From: an uncultured Clostridium sp.
GTDB taxonomy: Bacteria > Bacillota > Clostridia > Lachnospirales > Lachnospiraceae
DNA: 64,000 nt
Direction of reading: 5' to 3'
Assembly: GCA_900542035.1 (NCBI GenBank)
Contig: UQMJ01000003.1
Span: forward strand, 1-64,000
Below the pieces are notes generated by a model. That model saw only the letters and a list, made by a program, of their open reading frames with translations. It had not been told where the DNA came from and made no database searches. Made by a program: the position numbers and the translations under genes. Shown one piece after another: positions 57,834 to 64,000 of the stretch. Numbering within the stretch: position 1 is the stretch's first letter; each line of letters begins with the position of its first letter.

Positions 57834-57863
57834 ATCATAGCACAAGATACTGTGTCTTGTCAA
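57834..57863 (-). promoter_or_regulatory. opp operon promoter with internal inverted repeat
   Basis: TTGACA (57858-57863) and TATGAT (57834-57839) on the minus strand with an 18-bp spacer. ACAAGA-7 nt-TCTTGT (57842-57860) fills the spacer, a good position for a repressor. Confidence 0.7.
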
Positions 57864-57937
57864 CGCTTTAATTTGATAATATAGTAAGTTAGTGCATTAG
57901 TAGCAAAACACTTTGACAAATTATTTAAAAAGCAAAA

Positions 57938-57990
57938 AAGCTGCTGCAAAACCAAAGACAGAATTCTCCATCTTGATTTTACAACAGCTT
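57938..57990 (-). terminator. Terminator of infC-rpmI-rplT
   Basis: On the minus strand AAGCTGTTGTAAAATC (57975-57990) pairs with GGTTTTGCAGCAGCTT (57938-57953) and is followed by TTTTGCTTTTT. It lies shortly after rplT. Confidence 0.75.
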
Positions 57991-58026
57991 CTTCGCCGTT
58001 TCGATTTATCGAACAATCAGCAACAA

Positions 58027-58383
58027 TTATGCTAATTTAGATTTTGCTAACTCAGCTAACTTTGCAAATCCTTCTGCATCGTTGATAGCCATATCAGATA
58101 ATACCTTACGGTTCATCTCAACACCAGCTAACTTTAAGCCGTACATGAACTTGCTGTAGGACAGGCCGTTGATACGTGCTGCAGCGTTGATACGTGCAAT
58201 CCATAACTGTCTGAACTGTCTCTTTCTCTCCTTACGTCCGGAGTAGGAGCTGGTTAATGCTCTCATTACGGACTGTTTTGCGATTCTATACTGTTTGGAA
58301 CGAGCGCCTCTGTAGCCCTTAGCCAGCTTTAACACTCTGTTATGTTTCTTCTTAGCGTTCATACCGCCTTTAATTCTTGCCAT
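58027..58383 (-). CDS. rplT: 50S ribosomal protein L20
   Basis: A 118-aa basic protein: MARIKGGMNAKKKHNRVLKL, AKGYRGARSKQYRIAKQSVMRAL, RQFRQLWIARINAAARINGLSYSKFM. Binds 23S rRNA early in assembly and, in Firmicutes, represses its own operon through the infC leader. 33 bp after rpmI. Confidence 0.98.
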   Translation of the reverse strand: MARIKGGMNAKKKHNRVLKLAKGYRGARSKQYRIAKQSVMRALTSSYSGRKERKRQFRQLWIARINAAARINGLSYSKFMYGLKLAGVEMNRKVLSDMAINDAEGFAKLAELAKSKLA

Positions 58384-58416
58384 CGGTCATTTCCTCCTTC
58401 TTAATTCAACGTCAAC

Positions 58417-58614
58417 TTACAGATATGGTAAAATCTTCTTCATTACTTTGCTGTTGGTAGCATCAGTAACGATATCTTTTCTAAGATTTCTCTTTCTCTT
58501 GGTTGACTTCTTAGTTAAGATATGGGATTTGTACGCTTTGTTGCGAACCAGCTTACCGGTTCCGGTCTTTTTGAAACGCTTTGCTGCTGCTCTGCTTGTT
58601 TTTAATTTTGGCAT
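58417..58614 (-). CDS. rpmI: 50S ribosomal protein L35
   Basis: A 65-aa basic protein: MPKLKTSRAAAKRFKKTGTG at the start and KRKRNLRKDIVTDATNSKVMKKILPYL at the end, with the standard L35 length. 28 bp after infC. Confidence 0.98.
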   Translation of the reverse strand: MPKLKTSRAAAKRFKKTGTGKLVRNKAYKSHILTKKSTKRKRNLRKDIVTDATNSKVMKKILPYL

Positions 58615-58642
58615 TGTAGTTTCCTCCTTAATCAGTTCTATT

Positions 58643-59149
58643 TTAACGTTTTGCAGTTAAAAAAATGACCATACTTCTGCCCTCTACCTTAGCTGGCTTG
58701 TCGATTGCGGCAATGTCAGCCAGACCCTGGGCAAAATCATCTAAAATATACTTAGATTTGGACATATGAGCCATCTCACGGCCGCGGAACCGCAAGGTTA
58801 CCTTGACCTTATCGCCCTTTTCCAGGAACTTTCTTGCAGCTCCCATCTTTGTATTCAAATCATTGGTGTCGATGTTCGGGGATAAACGAACTTCCTTAAT
58901 CTCGATTACCTTCTGTTTCTTCTTTGCTTCCTTCTCCTTACGAGCCAGCTCGTAACGGTACTTGCCGTAATCGATAATCTTGCATACCGGCGGCTTTGCA
59001 GTAGGCGCAATCTTTACCAGGTCTAACTCAGCCTCCTGTGCCATCCGAAAAGCTTCTTTTGCGGACATAATGCCAAGCTGACTTCCGTCTTCTCCGATCA
59101 GCCGGACTTCCTTGTCTCTAATTTGTTCGTTAATCATTAACTCGCTAAT
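58643..59149 (-). CDS. infC: Translation initiation factor IF-3, probable AUU start
   Basis: A 168-aa IF-3: MINEQIRDKEVRLIGEDGSQLG near the N-terminus, VKIAPTAKPPVCKIIDYGKYRY, and the C-terminal domain KVKVTLRFRGREMAHMSKSK with DKPAKVEGRSMVIFL. The only good ribosome-binding site, GGAGGTG, is 9 nt upstream of an ATT (59149), while the first ATG (59137) is over 20 nt away. So translation likely begins at ATT, as E. coli infC does at AUU, where IF-3 represses its own synthesis by rejecting non-standard starts. The longer open frame upstream to 59239 has no ribosome-binding site. Confidence 0.93.
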   Translation of the reverse strand: MSELMINEQIRDKEVRLIGEDGSQLGIMSAKEAFRMAQEAELDLVKIAPTAKPPVCKIIDYGKYRYELARKEKEAKKKQKVIEIKEVRLSPNIDTNDLNTKMGAARKFLEKGDKVKVTLRFRGREMAHMSKSKYILDDFAQGLADIAAIDKPAKVEGRSMVIFLTAKR

Positions 59150-59379
59150 GGTCGTACACCTCCATATAATATATGATATGATAAGAATTGGGAACATCTG
59201 CCATACCAGATGACAGATATAAAAAAAGCAGATAGACAATCATCTATCCACCCATCATACGCTACCAAGCACTGCAAAACAACTCAATATCAGCTTATGT
59301 AGTCTGTTATGAACCTGGGTCACTGACTCGTGCCGAGGTGAGGCGGATACCTGCTTTCCTGTCTGTTGTTTTCACAACT
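59150..59379 (-). promoter_or_regulatory. infC-rpmI-rplT leader with attenuator (L20 leader type)
   Basis: A 230-nt transcribed leader between the promoter and infC with no gene. Near its end GATAGA/TCTATC (59231-59248 in reverse) forms a stem followed by TGCTTTTTTTAT on the minus strand, a terminator. The upstream part holds several GC-rich pairings around CCGCCTCACCTCGGC. In Bacillus L20 binds such a leader and favours termination; the same arrangement is likely here. Distinct from the coding region, and over 300 bases of the gap to hsdR are otherwise empty. Confidence 0.7.
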
Positions 59380-59385
59380 TTTAAT

Positions 59386-59414
59386 AGTATACTATGGATG
59401 AACAGGTTTGTCAA
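59386..59414 (-). promoter_or_regulatory. infC operon promoter
   Basis: TTGACA (59409-59414) and TATACT (59386-59391) on the minus strand, 17-bp spacer. Confidence 0.8.
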
Positions 59415-59446
59415 GAGCAATTTTTCTATTTTATCATTTGTTTTAA

Positions 59447-59462
59447 TAACAGTTCAGTCATG
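59447..59462 (+). repeat. Sequence similar to the arm of the 2224-2374 element
   Basis: TAACAGTTCAGTCATG differs at one base from the reverse complement of the right arm of the element near lysS. It is followed by ATCTTC, as also occurs shortly after the left arm there. The matching second arm was not found here. Confidence 0.4.
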
Positions 59463-59476
59463 TATCTTCCCATACG

Positions 59477-59514
59477 CGAAAAATCAATCGTAAATTTTTA
59501 CGATTGATTTTTCG
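59477..59514. terminator. Perfect palindromic terminator after hsdR
   Basis: An 18-bp perfect stem, beginning CGAAAAATCAATCG (59477) and ending CGATTGATTTTTCG (59514), with a 2-nt centre. A/T tracts inside the stem give runs on both strands; it can end hsdR transcripts. Confidence 0.8.
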
Positions 59515-59549
59515 GTTGGAATTCAATCATTTATACCTGCTTTTTCTTT

Positions 59550-62500
59550 CTACGCTGCTGCATTGGCATTGATTGTATCGATTACTTTTCTGATTCCCAT
59601 CCAGACGTTTAAATCAGTGAATATTTCAACCACACTTCCACGATCTGTAAATGGCGGTTCCTGAAGAACCGAAAGGTCTTTCATCATTCCATTATGAACA
59701 ATGTATTCCACAATCTGATTCACAAAGTAAATCTGTCTGCTGTCAAGATCTGCATTGGTCAGGTATTCCGAAAATGCTTCTTTGGCAGCATTCATATCCA
59801 GCCCTACAATCTCACGAACAAATTCGCCAAGCGGTTTGGTTCCCACTTCCTGTTCATAATCCTGCTTTGTGCCGACCTCATGCCACAGAACTTCTTCTAG
59901 TGCCGAAACATCGGTTGGCGTCAGCGGCTGATTGGTCTTTAATTTGGCTATTGCAATATTATCCTGATGTTGTCTGATATAATATTCTGCCTTCGCCTTG
60001 TAATTCTTGAGTTCATCATTTTCAAGCTCTGACTCCTTCCATTCTATTGACAGCAATTCATCTGTAAAATTAGTTACATATTTGCTTGTCTCCCTGGAAA
60101 GATACTTCATCAGATCCCGAAGTTTTTCCCTGATTTCTTCAAATTCATTAATTCCGGCATTCTCGACATAATCTGTATTCAAAATCTTGTTGATCAGTTC
60201 TGACTGTGCCTGAATTTCAGGAATATTGGCCACACCTGCAATTCCAGCGACTTTTTTACGCAAATCTGTACGGGCTTTTGAATACTTCTTCCCAGCTAAA
60301 TAAGCCAGTTCAATCCCATACATAAGCGCATCAAACCGAACCGCACTTGCCTCATCTTTATCCGGCAATATCAAAGGCGCAATTTCTTCTCTGACAATCA
60401 AGGTGTCCGCATAGGTAAGCGCGTTATAATTGGATTCCGAAGAATACAGCTCCACATACTTTAAATGCTGACGCACCGCAAAGTTATCCTTTGGCAGCTC
60501 CTGGACTTTCTCACTCATTTGTTTTACCAGCGTCTTGCGATATGCAATCAGTCTGTCATTCTGATATTCCGTATTCTGAAGTTTATAGGAAATCTCAAAT
60601 TTCAGATTAAAAATCGCCCCTTGAAGCGCTGTCACACTTGCTGCAGCTTTTCCTTTATTCATCCGGAAAAATTCAAAATTTCCGCAGAAATCAAAAATAT
60701 AGAATTTCTGCTTATCTTCTCCATCCAGCAAATCGGGACAGAGTCTTGTTCCTCGTCCAATCATCTGCCAGAATTTTGCTTTACTCATTACTTTCTTAAA
60801 GAACACCAAATTCAGAACTTCCGGCACATCAATCCCTGTATCTAACATATCTACAGAAATTGCAATCTGGGGCATTTTCTTCGGATCGGAAAATTCGTCA
60901 ATCGCGCTCTGTGCATAAGTCATGTAATTATCAATTACTTTTGCGTAATTGGGAAGATGGGAATATTCCTTATTAAAAACTTCCAGTATCTTCTCAGCAT
61001 GATCGTGATTCTTTGCGAAAATAATGGTCTTGCCAAGTTTCTGACCATAATCAATCTTAATGCCCTCTGTCATTAATATGTTTAAAACTTGTTTTATCGT
61101 ATCTTCATTGAAAATCCATGTATTAAGAGCTGACGAACTGATTGATTCAGGCAATTTTCCGTCCTCATTCTTAAATGTTTCCTCATAAACCGCCTTATCC
61201 TCTTCCGACAATTCATCATATACGATTCCCTGTTCAATGAACTTCAGTTTTGATTCAACAGAAATATAGTCAACAAGGTATCCATCTTTTACAGCCTGCG
61301 CCAAATCATATCCATAGGTAGGAACGCCGTTCTCTAATTCAAATATTTCATATGTATTTTTATCAATTTCATCCTTTGGCGTCGCTGTAAGACCAACCAA
61401 AGGCGCATCAAAATAGGCAAAAATGTCTCTGTACTTGTTATAAATCGATCTGTGCGCTTCGTCGCATATCACAAGGTCAAAATGACCACAGGTAAATAGC
61501 CTGCCTTCCTTATCACTTACCGTATCAATGCAGTTTATCATCGTCTGATACGTCGAGAACACGCAATGGGCATTGTAATTGTCCTTTTCCTCTACAAGAT
61601 TTGTACAGGATAAATTGGGCAGCAGGTTCACAAAACTTCTTTTGGCCTGTGTGACAAGGGAATTTCGATCTGCCAGAAAAAGGATGTTCTTTATCCAGCC
61701 AGCTTTTAACAGACAATCACATAGGGCAATTACGGTTCTTGTCTTTCCAGAACCAGTTGCCATCACAAGCAGCGCTTTCCTCCGGTTCTTTTCATCCAGA
61801 CTGTTACATACCGCTTTTATGGCAGCTTCCTGATAATATCGTCCGGCAATGTTTTTATCCACTGTAACGTGTTTTAGGCTTGTCCTCATAGTCAATAAAT
61901 TGAACCATTTTTCCAAATCCCTTTTTGAGTAAATAACCGAACATTTTCTCTCCGGATACTGCCCGTCAATAATGTGTGTTTCAAATCCATTTGTAAGAAA
62001 AATAACTGGTCTTCTTCTATACTTATGTTCCAATAAATCCGCATAAAGCTTAGCCTGCTGTCTTCCCTTTGAAACATCTACACAGGTTCTCTTGGCTTCA
62101 ATAACCGCCAATGGACGGTGCATATCATCATAAAGGACATAATCTGCAAAACCGACCCCTGATTTATTGGGCATTCCGGAAAGCTCTACTTCATTCATCC
62201 AGTCTTTTCCTTCCGTCCAGCCTGCGTCCATCAGCATAGAATCAATATAGAGTTTTCTGGTTTTATATTCTGACAGGTCAAGAGGCTTTGGAACATAGGT
62301 CTGCTGCTGTTCCTGTCTGCGGGTAGATAATTCTTCCTTCAATGAGGCATTTTCTACCATTAATTTCTTCAAATCAACTTCCTGCTTTGCAGACTTTTCC
62401 TGCTCTTTTGCTAATTCTGCTTTTACAACATTGACTGCTTCTTTTGATTCTTTTGCTTTCTCAATTCGAGAAGTAATCATTGTTTTATCAAAAGAGCGTT

Positions 62501-62894
62501 CTTCATACTGTTCCGAATAACAGTAGGCGACAAAATCCAGATATATAAACAGATTTTCAAGGCAAAGCATCGCCTCGTCTCGTCCTAATTTTTTGTTACT
62601 GTGAGCCACATTGTTTCCGCATCTTCTGATGTAATCCATGCGTTTCCACAAATCCGGCCCCACAATATCCCGATATTCCTCTGTATTCATAAGACTCTGA
62701 AGGTTGTCCTGATACGGCATTTCGAGAGCCGAATCCACAGAATACATCCATTTTATCGCAAATTCCATGGCTCGGCGGCTATTGATAATACTGGCCTCTG
62801 GATCCATAAGAATAATCTTCTCTGCGGATATGGCCACATCTGCAAATCTGGAAAACTTTGAATCCCTCTTTAAGTAGTCAAAATTTGTTATCAT
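59550..62894 (-). CDS. hsdR: Type I restriction enzyme, R (motor/nuclease) subunit
   Basis: A 1114-aa HsdR. It begins with a DUF4145 domain (about residues 10-125: SAEKIILMDPEASIINSRRA), then a coiled coil (about 165-215), the HSDR_N nuclease with GFADYVLYDD...LAVIEAKR (D...ExK site), SF2 helicase motifs VMATGSGKTRT, CDEAHRSIY, GLTATPKDE and SVDMLDTGIDVPE, MIGRGTRLCPDL, and an EcoEI-type C-terminal domain. I start it at the ATG at 62894, with AGGGGGAGGG upstream, not at 63008, which is inside hsdS. It translocates and cuts DNA with HsdM and HsdS. hsdM is expected beyond the window. Confidence 0.95.
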   Translation of the reverse strand: MITNFDYLKRDSKFSRFADVAISAEKIILMDPEASIINSRRAMEFAIKWMYSVDSALEMPYQDNLQSLMNTEEYRDIVGPDLWKRMDYIRRCGNNVAHSNKKLGRDEAMLCLENLFIYLDFVAYCYSEQYEERSFDKTMITSRIEKAKESKEAVNVVKAELAKEQEKSAKQEVDLKKLMVENASLKEELSTRRQEQQQTYVPKPLDLSEYKTRKLYIDSMLMDAGWTEGKDWMNEVELSGMPNKSGVGFADYVLYDDMHRPLAVIEAKRTCVDVSKGRQQAKLYADLLEHKYRRRPVIFLTNGFETHIIDGQYPERKCSVIYSKRDLEKWFNLLTMRTSLKHVTVDKNIAGRYYQEAAIKAVCNSLDEKNRRKALLVMATGSGKTRTVIALCDCLLKAGWIKNILFLADRNSLVTQAKRSFVNLLPNLSCTNLVEEKDNYNAHCVFSTYQTMINCIDTVSDKEGRLFTCGHFDLVICDEAHRSIYNKYRDIFAYFDAPLVGLTATPKDEIDKNTYEIFELENGVPTYGYDLAQAVKDGYLVDYISVESKLKFIEQGIVYDELSEEDKAVYEETFKNEDGKLPESISSSALNTWIFNEDTIKQVLNILMTEGIKIDYGQKLGKTIIFAKNHDHAEKILEVFNKEYSHLPNYAKVIDNYMTYAQSAIDEFSDPKKMPQIAISVDMLDTGIDVPEVLNLVFFKKVMSKAKFWQMIGRGTRLCPDLLDGEDKQKFYIFDFCGNFEFFRMNKGKAAASVTALQGAIFNLKFEISYKLQNTEYQNDRLIAYRKTLVKQMSEKVQELPKDNFAVRQHLKYVELYSSESNYNALTYADTLIVREEIAPLILPDKDEASAVRFDALMYGIELAYLAGKKYSKARTDLRKKVAGIAGVANIPEIQAQSELINKILNTDYVENAGINEFEEIREKLRDLMKYLSRETSKYVTNFTDELLSIEWKESELENDELKNYKAKAEYYIRQHQDNIAIAKLKTNQPLTPTDVSALEEVLWHEVGTKQDYEQEVGTKPLGEFVREIVGLDMNAAKEAFSEYLTNADLDSRQIYFVNQIVEYIVHNGMMKDLSVLQEPPFTDRGSVVEIFTDLNVWMGIRKVIDTINANAAA

Positions 62895-62907
62895 AGGAAC
62901 CCTCCCC

Positions 62908-64000
62908 CTAAATAGTTCTTTCATAACCGTATCTTTTGTGACTTTTATTATGCAATTTTGATTTGTTAGTTTGTTTGACAAAAGCTGCAAACTGTTCTTG
63001 TAGTACAATTGGTGGAAATGGAAAAGCCATTTCTGCTAACTGTCTTTTGCTGAGTATTCCTTTTAACGCCATGTTAATGGTGCTATGTATTGCGGGCTTC
63101 GATAGAAGCATAAGCCAGTACAGATACAATACTTTATCCTGTTTTGGAACGATGGCATTAATTTGCTGGTTAAAAGCAACACGCCGATCAGTTACCGCTA
63201 CATTACCTATACAGTTAATGCTACCCGCAATACATGTCATAAGCAGACTGCCCGCTTCCACAAAACGGCACTTTTTAAAACCAATTTCAGATAAGCATTC
63301 CTGTGCTTTGGTAATGAATGTAGATGGTGTATTGATGTTATCCGACTTAATCCATTCAATATATTCACCGTAATTCTCTGGCTCTGATCGAGAAGGTGTA
63401 TTTCCTGTAACTATTTCACATCTTTTTCCAAGAGGTACAATCTCCCAATCATTCGGATTACTGATTGGATCACCAAAGAGTTCGATAAATCGAGCTTTAA
63501 TAAGATCGTCTAAAGCAGATAATTCATCGTTTCTCATTTTAATTAAATTTTGAAGTTTATCCAGAACCTTAACTATCTGATCTTGTTCAGAAAGAGAAGG
63601 AACCTCTATTTTAATTTGCTTTAAATCTTTAACTGCAAAACTTGCTTGATTAACAGACTTCTTAGTAATATTACCAACTTTACTCCTAAATGAATGTCCA
63701 TAGAAACAATATCTTGCATACGCAGGATTTATAACATCACGTCTAGCTTTAAGTCGCAATAAATTCATACCATGAATTATGGTTTCATCAGCTTCTTTAA
63801 CATACAATACTGTTCTTCCAAGATACTGAACACTATTGATATGGGACATAAGTAAATCACCATCTTCAAGAACATACGATTCATACTTTGAAATATCAGT
63901 TATCCCTGCATAACCCATTCTATCTCTATTAAATTTATCATTCGCAGTTGTCTCTATCCTTGTTATAGGAAAACCGCCGTCGACATCTCCCTGTTTTATA
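62908..64000 (-). CDS. hsdS: Type I restriction enzyme specificity subunit, cut at its 5' end by the window
   Basis: The frame stays open to base 64000: upstream of the internal ATG at 63918 it reads VDGGFPITRIETTANDKFNR, a normal part of the first target-recognition domain, so the gene starts outside. Visible are the end of the first recognition domain, the central helix (LSEQDQIVKVLDKLQNLIK... DLIKARFIELFGDP), a full second recognition domain (WEIVPLGKRCEIVTGNTPS... MAFPFPPIVLQEQFAAFVKQ) and an abrupt end after FVKQTNKSKLHNKSHKRYGYERTI. The usual second conserved helix of about 30 residues is missing. hsdR starts 13 bp later. It sets the DNA sequence recognised by the enzyme. Confidence 0.9.
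   Translation of the reverse strand, partial: IKQGDVDGGFPITRIETTANDKFNRDRMGYAGITDISKYESYVLEDGDLLMSHINSVQYLGRTVLYVKEADETIIHGMNLLRLKARRDVINPAYARYCFYGHSFRSKVGNITKKSVNQASFAVKDLKQIKIEVPSLSEQDQIVKVLDKLQNLIKMRNDELSALDDLIKARFIELFGDPISNPNDWEIVPLGKRCEIVTGNTPSRSEPENYGEYIEWIKSDNINTPSTFITKAQECLSEIGFKKCRFVEAGSLLMTCIAGSINCIGNVAVTDRRVAFNQQINAIVPKQDKVLYLYWLMLLSKPAIHSTINMALKGILSKRQLAEMAFPFPPIVLQEQFAAFVKQTNKSKLHNKSHKRYGYERTI

Noticed and set aside
63901..63918. ATG at 63918 as start of hsdS
   Set aside because: The same frame continues upstream to the window edge and encodes typical recognition-domain sequence, so the ATG is an internal Met.

Overview
The window is a piece of a low-to-mid GC Firmicutes chromosome, most likely a Lachnospiraceae (Clostridia) gut-type bacterium. 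This rests on gene order and gene types: hprK-murB-rapZ-whiA with a Crh-like HPr, the rimP-nusA-ylxR-ylxQ-infB-rbfA-nrnA-truB-ribF block, a LysRS with a C-terminal tRNA-binding domain, a DUF6145-dusB pair, and TRAP and AraC-type sugar-acid genes. No tRNA, rRNA, insertion sequence, prophage or CRISPR array was seen. The only stretches over 300 bases without a protein gene are 43223-43646 (promoters, operators and a candidate small RNA) and 59150-59549 (the infC leader and a terminator).

Layout. 1-21 kb is mostly minus-strand housekeeping: lysS, greA, dusB, pfkA, dnaE, the HPr-kinase/cell-wall block (hprK, murB, rapZ, whiA, crh-like), uvrC, a DUF1653 protein, a lipoprotein of the putative glycosidase family DUF4015, a plus-strand DUF1846 gene, a nitroreductase and ftsH. 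A 150-bp structured inverted-repeat element lies between greA and lysS.

21.5-33 kb is an accessory block that reads as a pectin/hexuronate module. A YesM-type sensor kinase and AraC-type response regulator lie upstream of an apparent operon: TRAP substrate-binding lipoprotein, small and large TRAP permeases, an acetyl-esterase-like hydrolase, an oligogalacturonate lyase (PL22), a YcxB-like protein and a second TRAP binding protein. Next to it are an SDR oxidoreductase similar to UxuB-type fructuronate reductases and a divergent AraC regulator. The inferred flow is import of unsaturated oligogalacturonides by TRAP, deacetylation, PL22 cleavage and reduction of the keto acid.

33-41 kb is the translation/RNA block from ribF back to rimP. 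infB carries about ten tandem Gly-Gln-Asn-Arg repeats. 41-45.5 kb holds two divergent MarR-MATE efflux cassettes. The gap between them contains a candidate promoter-to-terminator small RNA and two palindromic operators. 45.5-51.9 kb is mixed: an aryl-sulfate sulfotransferase, a zinc-ribbon membrane protein, an orphan PTS IIC-like permease, a DUF4258/YgiT-type toxin-antitoxin-like pair, an XRE regulator with a membrane partner, and a cyclophilin. 51.9-57.8 kb is an oppBCDFA operon. 58-59.4 kb is infC-rpmI-rplT with a long leader and an apparent AUU start on infC. 59.5-64 kb is a type I restriction locus (hsdR and a 5'-cut hsdS that runs off the window).

The points most worth a second look are the structured element at 2224-2374 (with a partial relative at 59447), the putative small RNA at 43384-43510, the Crh-like protein with Glu at the phospho-histidine position, the PL22/TRAP module, and the truncated hsdS tail.
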